Source: DATAOG01 sp963782885 | Lineage (GTDB): Bacteria > Pseudomonadota > Alphaproteobacteria > Geminicoccales > Geminicoccaceae | Length of the DNA: 64,000 bases | NCBI GenBank assembly: GCA_963782885.1 | Contig: CAWALL010000013.1 | Location: 186,001-250,000, forward strand | Direction: 5' to 3' | Shown here: piece by piece, positions 53,962-62,545 of the stretch | How positions within the stretch are numbered: the first letter of the stretch is position 1 | Layout: every line of letters begins with the position of its first letter | Made by a program: the position numbers and the translations under genes | Notes under the pieces: model-generated | Seen by the model: only the letters and a program-made list of their open reading frames with translations | The model's database searches: none | What the model was told of the DNA's origin: nothing

Positions 53962-54567
53962 TCACTCGCGCGGGGCGCGCTTGTTCAGGATCCGCTGCAG
54001 CGTGCGGCGGTGCATGTTGAGCCGGCGCGCGGTCTCCGAGACGTTCCGGTTGCACTGCTCGAACACCCGCTGGATGTGCTCCCAGCGCACCCGGTCGGCC
54101 GACATCGGGTTGTCGCGCGGCGGCGGCAGGCCCTGGCCGCTGCGCAACAGCGCGTCGACCACGTCGTCGGCGTCGACGGGCTTGGCCAGATAGTCGACCG
54201 CACCCGCCTTGATCGCCGCGACCGCGGTCGCGATGTTGCCGTAACCGGTGACGATCACGATCCGGATCTCGGGCCTGAGCTCGCGCAGCGTGCGCACCAG
54301 GTCGAGCCCGCTGCCCTCGGTCAGCCGCATGTCGAGCACGGCGAACTCGGGCTTGTGGGCGTGGGCGTGGTCGCGCGCCTCGGCCAGGCCCTCGGCCGCC
54401 AGCACGTGAAAGCCGCGCCGCTCCAGCGCGCGGGCCATCGAGCGCCGGAGCGGCGCATCGTCGTCGACCAGCAGCAGCGAGCGACCGGCGCCCGGCGTCG
54501 CGATCGCCTCGGGCTCGCAGAGCGCCGCGGCCGCGCCGCGGTCTGCGGAATGGGTGGGCTCGGTCAT
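53962..54567 (-). CDS. regA: Redox response regulator RegA/ActR/PrrA
   Basis: This protein of 201 residues has a receiver domain (LLVDDDAPLRRSMARALERRGF; phosphorylated Asp in AVLDMRLTEGSG; YLAKPVD) and a Fis-type helix-turn-helix at the C-terminus (RNVSETARRLNMHRRTLQRILNKRAPRE), which is nearly invariant in RegA homologues. It activates genes for respiration, carbon and nitrogen metabolism under low oxygen. It follows the sensor gene after 2 bp. The N-terminus is about 15 residues longer than usual. Confidence 0.95.
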   Translation of the reverse strand: MTEPTHSADRGAAAALCEPEAIATPGAGRSLLLVDDDAPLRRSMARALERRGFHVLAAEGLAEARDHAHAHKPEFAVLDMRLTEGSGLDLVRTLRELRPEIRIVIVTGYGNIATAVAAIKAGAVDYLAKPVDADDVVDALLRSGQGLPPPRDNPMSADRVRWEHIQRVFEQCNRNVSETARRLNMHRRTLQRILNKRAPRE

Positions 54568-54569
54568 CG

Positions 54570-55955
54570 TCAAATCTCCGGCGCGCTCCCGTCGAGCCTA
54601 TCACGGCTCCAGGTGATCGTCACGCGCGCTCCGTGCGCACGATTGTCAAATTGGAGCGTCGCACCGGTCCGTGCAAGCAGCGTCTGGGCGATGAAGATGC
54701 CGAGGCCCAGGCCGCCGGCCTCGTTGCGGGTCGAGAGATAGGGCTCGCCGAGCAGCTCCAGGACCTCGGCCGGGAAGCCGGTACCGTCGTCCTCGATCCG
54801 GACCTCGACCTGCTCCGGGTCGAGGCTGAGCACGATCCGCACCTCGCGCTCGGCGAACTGGATCGCGTTGTCGATCAGATTGGCGAGCGCGTGCCGGAGC
54901 TCGGGCGTCGGCACCAGCTGCGGCTCGACGCTGCCGGCGGTCAGGCGCTCGACCCTGCTGGTGATCGTGATCCCGGGCCGCCGGCGGCAGGCGTCGGCCA
55001 CGGTCTCGAGCAGATAGGAGAGCGGCATCCGGGTGAACGGCGCGTGCTCCTCGCTCTCGCCCTTCTGGCTCAGCGTCCGCAGGATCTCGCGGCAGCGCTG
55101 GCCCTCGCTGACCAGCTCGGCGATGTCCTCGGCGAGCGGGCTGTCGGGCGGCACCGCGTTGGCGAGCTCGCGCGCGGTCACCGCGATCGTCGCGAGCGGG
55201 CTGCCGAGCTCGTGGGCGGCCGCCGCCGCGAGCCCGCCCAGCGCCGAGAGCTGCTGCTCGCGCGCCAGCGCCATCTGGGTCGCGGCGAGCGCGTCCGACA
55301 GCCGCCGCGCCTCGTCGGCGACCCGCCAGGCATAGCCCGCGATCAGCGCGGTCCCGAGCACCAGCGCCAGCCACAAGCCGCCGACGTACAGCGCCGGCAG
55401 CCGGAACGCGCCTTCGTACCAGGGCAGATCGGTCGGCCACAGCGCAAGCACGGTCGCGGCCGCGACCACGAACAGGCAGAGCCCGACCGTGGTGCGCAGC
55501 GACAGCGTGGTCGCGGACAGCGTCACCGGCACGATCAACAGGATCGAGAACGGGTTCTGCAGGCCGCCGGTCAGCGCCAAAAGAAACGCCAGCTGCAGGA
55601 CGTCGTAGCCGAGCAGCAGGGCGACGCTGCGCTCGGTCAGGCGCGTGGTCGCGGCGAAGCCCGAATTCAGCACCAGGTTGATGAGCGCCGACAGCCCGAC
55701 CGCGCCGAGCAGCGGCCAGATCGGCAGATGGAACTCGAGCGAGAAATGCACCAGCGCGATCGTGAACGCCTGGCCGGTGATCGCGATCCAGCGGATCAGG
55801 GTCAGCGTGCGCAGCCGGACCCGGCGCTCGCCGCTGCCGGCCAACAGGCAGCCCAGCGGCGCCGCCAGATCCGCCAGCCGGCGGCGCGTCCGGCCGCTCG
55901 GCGGAACCCGGGCGAAGGCCTCCTGGCGGGACTGGGAGAACAACAGGCTGCTCAC
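54570..55955 (-). CDS. regB: Redox sensor histidine kinase RegB/ActS/PrrB
   Basis: This protein of about 461 residues has six membrane helices, the quinone-binding signature GGLQNPFSILLIVPVTLSATTL, H-box AAAAHELGSPLATIAVTARELA (phosphorylated His), a cysteine in GQRCREILRTLSQKGE that fits the redox-sensing position, N-box NLIDNAIQFAE and G-boxes DDGTGFP, GGLGLGIFIAQTLL. It phosphorylates RegA in response to the quinone pool and redox state. No ATG fits; GTG 55955 is chosen. It diverges from the TRAP operon, with 184 bp between them. Confidence 0.94.
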   Translation of the reverse strand: MSSLLFSQSRQEAFARVPPSGRTRRRLADLAAPLGCLLAGSGERRVRLRTLTLIRWIAITGQAFTIALVHFSLEFHLPIWPLLGAVGLSALINLVLNSGFAATTRLTERSVALLLGYDVLQLAFLLALTGGLQNPFSILLIVPVTLSATTLSLRTTVGLCLFVVAAATVLALWPTDLPWYEGAFRLPALYVGGLWLALVLGTALIAGYAWRVADEARRLSDALAATQMALAREQQLSALGGLAAAAAHELGSPLATIAVTARELANAVPPDSPLAEDIAELVSEGQRCREILRTLSQKGESEEHAPFTRMPLSYLLETVADACRRRPGITITSRVERLTAGSVEPQLVPTPELRHALANLIDNAIQFAEREVRIVLSLDPEQVEVRIEDDGTGFPAEVLELLGEPYLSTRNEAGGLGLGIFIAQTLLARTGATLQFDNRAHGARVTITWSRDRLDGSAPEI

Positions 55956-56139
55956 TCCGATCGCACGGCCGGCAAACTCTACACCGGTCGCGCACGCGGC
56001 AGCATGCGACCGAACGGCGCCTCGCCCGCTGCATCGGCCTTGACCCCAGGGCCGCATCGGTGTTGCTTGGATGCCAATGGGATCATGGGCGTAGCCTGCC
56101 GCGCGGCGGCGGGGCCCGCCCTCATCAGGGAGCCAAAAC

Positions 56140-57138
56140 ATGCGAACCTGGATCAGCGCCGCCGCCGTTTTCGGCCTGGTTGCCGGGCTCGGCGCGGCCA
56201 GCGCGCCCGCTGACGCCGAAATCCTGATTAAGTTCAGCCACGTGGTCGCCGAGAAGGGCCAGCCCAAGGGCGAGGCCGCCGCCGAGTTCGCCGCCCGGGT
56301 CAACAAGGAGCTGGCCGGCGAGGTCAAGGTCGAGGTCTATCCGAACTCCCAGCTCTACAACGACGACAAGGTCCTGCAGGCGATGCTGCTCGGCGACGTC
56401 CAGATGGCGGCGCCGTCCTTGTCCAAGTTCGAGCAGTACACGCTGAAGTACCGGATCTTCGATCTGCCGTTCCTGTTCAACGACATCCAGGCGGTCGACC
56501 GGTTCCAGCACAGCGAGGACGGCCAGAAGCTGCTCGGCGCGATGGAGGACAGGGGCCTGACCGGGCTCGCCTACTGGCACAACGGGATGAAGCAGCTGTC
56601 GGCCAACAAGCCGCTGCTGGTGCCCGCAGACGCCAAGGGGCTGAAGTTCCGGATCCAGGAATCCGACGTGCTCCAGGCCCAGTTCGAGGCGCTCGGCGCC
56701 AATCCGCAGAAGATGGCGTTCTCCGAGGTCTATGGCGCTTTGCAGCAGGGCGTGGTCGACGGCCAGGAGAATACCTGGTCGAACATCTTCACCAAGAAGT
56801 TCTATGAGGTCCAGGACGGCATCACCGAGACCAACCACGGCGTGATCGACTATCTGGTGGTGACCAATACCGAGTTCTGGCAAGGCCTGCCCGACGACGT
56901 CCGGACCAAGCTCGAGAAGATCCTGGCCGAGGTGACCGAGAAGTACAATGCCAAGGCCAACGACATCAACGACCAGTCGCGCCAGAAGATCGTCGACGCC
57001 GGCACCAAGATCCGCGAGCTGACGCCTGAGCAGCGGCAGCAGTGGGTCGAGGCGGTGAAGCCGGTCTGGGGCAAGTTCGAGGACGACATCGGCAAGGACC
57101 TGATCGACGCGGCGCAGAACGCCAACAGCGCGAGCTGA
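56140..57138 (+). CDS. dctP: TRAP transporter solute-binding protein, DctP family
   Basis: This protein of 332 residues has a signal peptide (MRTWISAAAVFGLVAGLGAASAP..ADA) and the DctP fold: IKFSHVVAEKGQPKGEAAAEFAARV, VYPNSQLYNDDKVLQAMLLGDVQMAAPSLSKF, the ligand arginine in GLKFRIQESDVL, and VYGALQQGVVDGQENTWSNIF. It likely binds a C4-dicarboxylate or other organic acid in the periplasm and delivers it to DctQM encoded next. The operon diverges from regB. Confidence 0.95.
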   Translation: MRTWISAAAVFGLVAGLGAASAPADAEILIKFSHVVAEKGQPKGEAAAEFAARVNKELAGEVKVEVYPNSQLYNDDKVLQAMLLGDVQMAAPSLSKFEQYTLKYRIFDLPFLFNDIQAVDRFQHSEDGQKLLGAMEDRGLTGLAYWHNGMKQLSANKPLLVPADAKGLKFRIQESDVLQAQFEALGANPQKMAFSEVYGALQQGVVDGQENTWSNIFTKKFYEVQDGITETNHGVIDYLVVTNTEFWQGLPDDVRTKLEKILAEVTEKYNAKANDINDQSRQKIVDAGTKIRELTPEQRQQWVEAVKPVWGKFEDDIGKDLIDAAQNANSAS

Positions 57139-57166
57139 CGCCGGCGGTCGCCCGTCGGCGCCGTCG

Positions 57167-57754
57167 ATGCCGGACCGGACCCGGCTCCTCGGTCGGGTCG
57201 TGAACGCGCTGGAGGAGGGCATCATCGCCCTCCTCTTCGCCGGGATGACGCTCGTCACCTTCTCCCAGGTGGTCGCGCGCTACGTCTTCAACAGCGGCGT
57301 GGTCTGGGCGCTCGAGCTCACCCAGTACCTGTTCGCCTGGCTGGTCCTGCTCGGCATCTCCTACGGCGTCAAGGTCCACGCCCATCTGGGCGTCGACGCC
57401 TTCGTCCGCCTGTTCCCGGACAAGCCGCGCCGGATCATGGGCCTGATCGCGGTCGCCGCCGGCCTGATCTACGCGATCATCCTGTTCGTCGGTTCCTGGC
57501 AGTACGTCGGCAAGCTCTACAAGATCGGCATCGAATCCGAGGACCTGCCGGTCGCGCAATGGGTGCCGATGGCGATCCTGCCGGTCGGCATGGCGCTGCT
57601 GTTCTTCCGCCTCGCCCAGGTCGGCTGGCGGATCTGGAGCGGGCGGGAGGCCGGGCTCCTGCTCGGCGACGAGGCGGCCGACAGCCTGCGCCAGCACCTC
57701 GACAGCATGATCGAGGCGCCGCTGCCGCCGGAGCCCGCCCGGCGCCGCCGATGA
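57167..57754 (+). CDS. dctQ: TRAP transporter small permease, DctQ family
   Basis: This protein of 195 residues has four membrane helices (EEGIIALLFAGMTLVTFSQVVARYVF, WALELTQYLFAWLVLLGISYGV, IMGLIAVAAGLIYAIILFVGSW, WVPMAILPVGMALLFFRLAQVGWRI) and a basic cytoplasmic tail. It pairs with DctM to form the membrane part. Its stop overlaps the dctM start (ATGA). Confidence 0.94.
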   Translation: MPDRTRLLGRVVNALEEGIIALLFAGMTLVTFSQVVARYVFNSGVVWALELTQYLFAWLVLLGISYGVKVHAHLGVDAFVRLFPDKPRRIMGLIAVAAGLIYAIILFVGSWQYVGKLYKIGIESEDLPVAQWVPMAILPVGMALLFFRLAQVGWRIWSGREAGLLLGDEAADSLRQHLDSMIEAPLPPEPARRRR

Positions 57755-59121
57755 CGATCGCCTTCCTGTTCGCGATGCTGTTCGGGCTGCTGCTGATCGG
57801 CAGCCCGATCGCGATCGCGCTCGGCCTCTCGAGCGTCACCTCGATCCTCTTGTTCTCGCACGATTCGCTGGCCTCGCTCGCGCTCAAGCTGTTCGAGACG
57901 ATGCAGCACTACACGCTGCTCGCGATCCCGTTCTTCATCCTGTCGTCCGCCTTCCTCTCGACCGGCGGCGTCGCCCGGCGGATCATCCGCTTCGCGCTCG
58001 CCTGCGTCGGCCACCTGCGCGGCGGCCTCGCGATCGCGGGCGTGCTCGCCTGCATGCTGTTCGCCGCGGTCTCCGGCTCTTCGCCCGCAACGGTGGTCGC
58101 GATCGGCTCGATCGTGATCGCCGGCATGGTCGGCGCCGGCTACTCCAAGCCGTTCGCCGCCGGCGTGATCTGCAACGCCGGCACGCTCGGCATCCTGATC
58201 CCGCCCTCGATCGTGATGGTCGTCTACGCGGCGGCGACCAATTCTTCGGTCGGCCGCCTGTTCCTTGCCGGCGTGATCCCCGGTATCGTCGCCGGCCTCT
58301 TGCTGATGATCGGCATCTACGTCGCCGCCCGGGTCACCGACCTGCCCCGCCAGCCGCGCGCCAGCTGGCGCGAGATCCTGGCCGCCGGCCGCGAGGCGGT
58401 CTGGGGCCTGCTCCTGATCCTCCTGATCATGGGCGGGATCTACGGCGGCGTGTTCACGCCGACCGAGGCGGCCGCGGTCGCCGCGGTCTACGCCTTCCTG
58501 ATCGCGGTCTTCGTCTACCGCGACATGGGCCCGCTCAAGGGCCGGACCGGCGACAGCCTGATCCAGGGCTTCGTCCGGGCCGTGATCTGGCTGCCCTATG
58601 CCATGGTCCACAAGGACACCCGCCAGGTCCTGGTCGAGGCCGGGCGGACCACGATCATGCTGATGTTCATCATCGCCAACGCGATGCTGTTCGCCCACGT
58701 GCTGACCACCGAGCGCATCCCGCACGCGATCACCGAGGCGATCGTCGGCGCCGGCCTGCCGTCATGGGCGTTTCTCGTGGTCGTCAACATCCTGTTGCTG
58801 ATCGCCGGCAACTTCATGGAGCCGTCGGCGATCCTGCTGATCATGGCGCCGATCCTGTTCCCGATCGCGCTCCAGCTCGACATCAACCCGATCCACCTCG
58901 GGATCATCATGGTCGTGAACATGGAGATCGGCATGATCACGCCGCCGGTCGGCCTCAACCTGTTCGTGACCTCGGGCATCACCGGCATGCCGGTTCTGGA
59001 CGTGGTCCGGGCGGCGCTGCCCTGGCTCGCGATCCTGCTGGTCTTCCTGATCCTCGTGACCTACGTGCCGATTCTCTCGACGTTCCTCCCCGACCTGCTC
59101 TACGGGCCGCAGGCGCTCTGA
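57751..59121 (+). CDS. dctM: TRAP transporter large permease, DctM family
   Basis: This protein of 456 residues is strongly hydrophobic with about twelve helices and the DctM segments LFAAVSGSSPATVVAIGSIVIAGM, ICNAGTLGILIPPSIVMVVYA, FTPTEAAAVAAVYAF and VNMEIGMITPPVGLNLFVTSGI. It drives uptake with the sodium or proton gradient. It completes a full DctPQM set; the ligand is probably an organic acid. Confidence 0.96.
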   Translation: MTIAFLFAMLFGLLLIGSPIAIALGLSSVTSILLFSHDSLASLALKLFETMQHYTLLAIPFFILSSAFLSTGGVARRIIRFALACVGHLRGGLAIAGVLACMLFAAVSGSSPATVVAIGSIVIAGMVGAGYSKPFAAGVICNAGTLGILIPPSIVMVVYAAATNSSVGRLFLAGVIPGIVAGLLLMIGIYVAARVTDLPRQPRASWREILAAGREAVWGLLLILLIMGGIYGGVFTPTEAAAVAAVYAFLIAVFVYRDMGPLKGRTGDSLIQGFVRAVIWLPYAMVHKDTRQVLVEAGRTTIMLMFIIANAMLFAHVLTTERIPHAITEAIVGAGLPSWAFLVVVNILLLIAGNFMEPSAILLIMAPILFPIALQLDINPIHLGIIMVVNMEIGMITPPVGLNLFVTSGITGMPVLDVVRAALPWLAILLVFLILVTYVPILSTFLPDLLYGPQAL

Positions 59122-59726
59122 CCGCAGCGGTCGGTCTTCGCGGGTGCGGTGCCGGCAAGGATCGGCAACGGCCCGGACCCGGACGCGCCGGCCGTCTGCG
59201 CGGGCGGGCGGCCACCGGTCACGTTCGCTTCGTCCCCGGACGCCGGCATGCGCTCGTCGCGGGCGGGAACTTTCCGGCGGACCCAGGCCTCGCGGCAGCC
59301 GGCGACGAACGCGCGCCAGAGTGCCCAGAACGGCCTGTGCTCGGCGGCCAGTCGCGCGAGCGCGGCGCGACCGCCGGGGTAGTGAAGCACCGACGCCACC
59401 GGCGGGCTCGCGGCCAGCGCATCCGCGTGGCGCTCCCGCCAGCGGGCGCCGCCGGGAAGCTCGGCCACCTCCTCGGGGCTGAGCCTCGGTACGCTGCACT
59501 GTTGCTGTGCGCCAGGCTCCGCCGGGCGCGCGTCCTGATCGCCGGGCCGGTCGGCGGCGTCGGCCTGCGTAAGCTGACCGTCGCGCGCCGGCAGGTCGAG
59601 GACTGCGACCAGCCGGGGCAGGACGGGCTCGTTCTCGATCGCGCAGATGCCGGAGACATCCGGACCTGAAGCGGCGATCATTCGAGGGACGACGTAGTCA
59701 GGCTCGCCGAGCTTGGTGGCGAGCAA
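59100..59726 (-). CDS. Hypothetical protein, doubtful
   Basis: A frame of 208 codons from TTG 59726 reads IAASGPDVSGICAIENEPVLPRLVAVLDLPARDGQL near the front and LSPEEVAELPGGARWRERHADALAA in the middle. It converges on dctM with a 22-bp overlap. The composition looks more protein-like than that of antisense frames here, but no family is recognised and the start is weak. The stretch 59,727-59,967 beyond it shows no further gene. Confidence 0.35.
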   Translation of the reverse strand: MLATKLGEPDYVVPRMIAASGPDVSGICAIENEPVLPRLVAVLDLPARDGQLTQADAADRPGDQDARPAEPGAQQQCSVPRLSPEEVAELPGGARWRERHADALAASPPVASVLHYPGGRAALARLAAEHRPFWALWRAFVAGCREAWVRRKVPARDERMPASGDEANVTGGRPPAQTAGASGSGPLPILAGTAPAKTDRCGQSACGP

Positions 59727-59967
59727 TGCCGCGATCCGACCTGCATGCCCGCAGGCGAGCCGCGACCGCCGTCATGCGAGCGGTCCGGCGCGGCTTTGGT
59801 CCAGGCCCGAGTTTCGAGACTCGAAAATGCGATCCAAGCTTTGGTCATGACCTGCCTCCAAATATGACGGCTGGAGGCTGGCATATTTCGGCCCGCCCGG
59901 GTGTGAGCTGGTTCACAACTCCGCAGGCTGCCAATCGGCCTCTTGTAAAGGTCGGTCCGGCGCACTA

Positions 59968-59985
59968 ACTGACCGTACGGTCAGT
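59968..59985. promoter_or_regulatory. 18-bp perfect palindrome, probable TetR-family operator
   Basis: ACTGACCGT followed directly by its reverse complement ACGGTCAGT lies 19 bp before the TetR gene. Such ACCG-TA-CGGT dyads are typical binding sites of TetR/AcrR repressors that control their own operon. Confidence 0.8.
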
Positions 59986-60004
59986 CACTAACGCGCACGC
60001 GGTC

Positions 60005-60634
60005 ATGGACGAGAAATTGCCGACCGGTCGGCGCCGCCGCAAAGAGGCGCGGCCGGAGGAGATCCTGACGGCGGCGCTCGAGAGCTTCGCCGTCCGCGGC
60101 TTCGCCGCCACCCGGATCGAGGACGTCGCCGCCCGCGCCGGCATCAGCAAGGGCACGCTCTACCTCTACTTCGACGGCAAGGAGGAGCTGTTCAAGGCGG
60201 TCGTCCGCCAGGCACTTCTGCCCAACCTCGCCCGGATCGAGGCGCTGGCCGCGAGCTTCGAGGGTCCGAGTGCGGTGCTGCTCGAGCGGCTGCTGCTGAC
60301 GGTCGCGGGCGTGATCAGCAGCCGGGTCGGCGCGATCCCGAAGCTCGTGATCGCCGAGGCCGGCAATTTTCCTGACCTTGCGCGCTTCTATCTCGACGAG
60401 GTCGTGCATCGCGGCCTCGGGCTGATCGCCTCGATTTTGCGGCGCGGGGTCGCGCGCGGCGAGTTCCGCGAGGTCGACGTCGACCACGCGGTCTTCTGCG
60501 TGATCGCGCCGATGCTGATCGCGGCGCTCTGGAAGAGCTCGCTCGAGCCGCACGACCAGACCGGCCCGCTCGACGTGCAGGCGCTGGTCCGGGCGCATCT
60601 CGATCTGCTGCTGCGCGGCCTCGAGGTGCGCTGA
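60005..60634 (+). CDS. TetR/AcrR family transcriptional regulator
   Basis: This protein of 209 residues has the TetR helix-turn-helix at residues 18-65 (EEILTAALESFAVRGFAATRIEDVAARAGISKGTLYLYFDGKEELFKAVV) and a C-terminal ligand/dimer domain. It probably represses the export operon it starts, through the palindrome just upstream. Its stop overlaps the next start by one base (TGATG). Confidence 0.94.
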   Translation: MDEKLPTGRRRRKEARPEEILTAALESFAVRGFAATRIEDVAARAGISKGTLYLYFDGKEELFKAVVRQALLPNLARIEALAASFEGPSAVLLERLLLTVAGVISSRVGAIPKLVIAEAGNFPDLARFYLDEVVHRGLGLIASILRRGVARGEFREVDVDHAVFCVIAPMLIAALWKSSLEPHDQTGPLDVQALVRAHLDLLLRGLEVR

Positions 60635-61611
60635 TGACCTGGCTCCAGAGCCTGCTCGACTGGCTCGGCGGCGCGGTGGTGGCGCTCGCCGCGGCGATGG
60701 GGCTCGGCGGCGGCGGGCCGCTTGAGCTCCAGGGTTACGTCGAGGGCGAGTACGTCTACGTCGCCTCGCCGGTCGCCGGCCGCCTGCAGACCCTCGAGGT
60801 CAGCCGCGGCGCGCAGGTCGCGGCCGCAGCGCGGCTGTTCCAGCTCGACCCCGCCAGCGAGCGGCCGGGGCGCGACGATGCCGCCGCCAAGCTCGCCCAG
60901 GCCGAGGCCAACCTCGCCAACCTGAAGAAAGGCAAGCGCCCGTCCGAGATCGACGCGATCCAGGCGCAACTCGGCCAGGCCAAGGCCATGCTCGAGCTGT
61001 CGGCCACCGCGCTGCGCCGCCAGGAGCAACTGATGTCGAGCCACGTCGCCAGCCGCGAGGCGCTCGACGAGGCGCAGGCCGCCCATCAGCGCGACGCCGA
61101 GCGGGTGCGGGAGCTCGAGGCCGAGCTGCAGACCGCGCAGCTCGGCGCGCGCGCCGACGAGATCCAGGCCGCCGAGGCGGCCGTGATCGCCGCCCGGGCG
61201 CAGCTCGCCCAGGCTCAGTGGCGCGTCGACCAATTGTCCCAGACGGCGCCCCAGGCCGGCCTCGTGGTCGATACCCTCTACCGCCCGGGCGAGTGGGTGA
61301 GCGCGGGCGCGCCCGTGGTCCAGCTGCTGCCGCCCGCCAACGTCAAGATCCGCTTCTTCCTGCCCGAGCCCCGGCTCGGCGGCGTCCAGGTCGGTCAAGA
61401 GGTGCAGGTGCGCTGCGATGCCTGCGCGCCCGACCTGACCGCGACCGTCAGCTTCATCTCGCCGGACGCCGAGTACACCCCGCCCGTGATCTACAGCCGC
61501 GAGATGCGCGCAAAGCTCGTCTACCTGGTCGAGGCCAAGCCGGGCGAGCCCGGCGCGCTCCGGCCGGGCCAGCCGGTCGACGTGATCCTGCCGCCCGCAC
61601 CCACGAGCTGA
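60634..61611 (+). CDS. HlyD/YbhG-type membrane fusion protein
   Basis: This protein of 325 residues has an N-terminal membrane anchor (LGGAVVALAAAMGLGG), a lipoyl-like half (YVEGEYVYVASPVAGRLQTLEVSRG), a long coiled coil (about residues 85-205) and the second lipoyl/barrel part (DTLYRPGEWVSAGAPVVQLLPP). It bridges the inner-membrane ABC transporter to an outer-membrane channel. It is the second gene of a four-gene operon. Confidence 0.92.
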   Translation: MTWLQSLLDWLGGAVVALAAAMGLGGGGPLELQGYVEGEYVYVASPVAGRLQTLEVSRGAQVAAAARLFQLDPASERPGRDDAAAKLAQAEANLANLKKGKRPSEIDAIQAQLGQAKAMLELSATALRRQEQLMSSHVASREALDEAQAAHQRDAERVRELEAELQTAQLGARADEIQAAEAAVIAARAQLAQAQWRVDQLSQTAPQAGLVVDTLYRPGEWVSAGAPVVQLLPPANVKIRFFLPEPRLGGVQVGQEVQVRCDACAPDLTATVSFISPDAEYTPPVIYSREMRAKLVYLVEAKPGEPGALRPGQPVDVILPPAPTS

Positions 61612-61615
61612 GGCC

Positions 61616-62545
61616 ATGGCCGGCACCGATCTCGCGATCAGCGTCAAGGGCCTCTCGAAGTCGCTGGGCGGCCGCCAGGTGATCGACGACTTCTCGATCG
61701 ACGTGCCCGCCGGCCACATCTTCGGCTTCCTCGGGCCCAACGGCAGCGGCAAGACCACCACGATCCGGATGCTCTGCGGCCTGCTCACCCCGGATGCCGG
61801 CGCCGGCCGATGCCTGGGCTACGACATCATCGCCGAGAGCGGCAAGATCAAGCTCGAGGTCGGCTACATGCCCCAGCGCTTCGGCCTCTACGAGGACCTC
61901 AGCATCCGCGAGAACCTCGATTTCGTCGCCCGCCTCTATGGCGTCCCCGAGCCGAAGCGCACGGTCGCCGCGACCCTCGAGCAGCTCGGCCTCGGCGAGC
62001 GCCAGCGCCAGCTCGCGGGCCAGCTCTCGGGCGGCTGGAAGCAGCGCCTGGCACTCGCCGCCTGCCTGCTGCACAGCCCCCGCCTGCTGCTCCTCGACGA
62101 GCCGACCGCCGGCGTCGACCCCAAGGCCCGGCGCGAGTTCTGGGACCAGATCCACGAGCTGGCCCGCGCCGGCATGACCGTGCTGGTCAGCACCCACTAC
62201 ATGGACGAGGCCGAGCGCTGCCACGAGGTCGGCTATCTCGCGGCCGGCAAGCTCCTGGTCCACGGCGGGGTCGACCAGGTACTCGAGCGCTCGGGCCTGA
62301 CCACCTTCGAGGTCGCGGGCCCGGACCTGGAGGCGCTGGCGGCCGAGCTGCGCGCGCTGCCGGGCGTCGAGATGACCGCGGCCTTCGGCGCCTCGCTGCA
62401 CGTCAGCGGCACCGACAAGGCGCTCCTCGAGCAGAGCCTCGCGCCCTTCCGTGCCGACCCGAAGTACCGCTGGGCCGAGACCAGGCCCAGCCTCGAGGAC
62501 GTCTTCATCCACACCCTGCAGCGCGCCGGGGTGCAAGTGTCATGA
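61616..62545 (+). CDS. ABC transporter ATP-binding protein (ABC-2 exporter type)
   Basis: This protein of 309 residues has Walker A FLGPNGSGKTTTIRML, Q-loop YMPQRFGLYEDLSIREN, signature QLSGGWKQRLALA, Walker B LLLLDEPTAGVDPKARREF and H-loop STHYMDEAERC. It has a single cassette, unlike the two-cassette YbhF. It powers the permease encoded next, whose start overlaps its stop (ATGA). Confidence 0.95.
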   Translation: MAGTDLAISVKGLSKSLGGRQVIDDFSIDVPAGHIFGFLGPNGSGKTTTIRMLCGLLTPDAGAGRCLGYDIIAESGKIKLEVGYMPQRFGLYEDLSIRENLDFVARLYGVPEPKRTVAATLEQLGLGERQRQLAGQLSGGWKQRLALAACLLHSPRLLLLDEPTAGVDPKARREFWDQIHELARAGMTVLVSTHYMDEAERCHEVGYLAAGKLLVHGGVDQVLERSGLTTFEVAGPDLEALAAELRALPGVEMTAAFGASLHVSGTDKALLEQSLAPFRADPKYRWAETRPSLEDVFIHTLQRAGVQVS

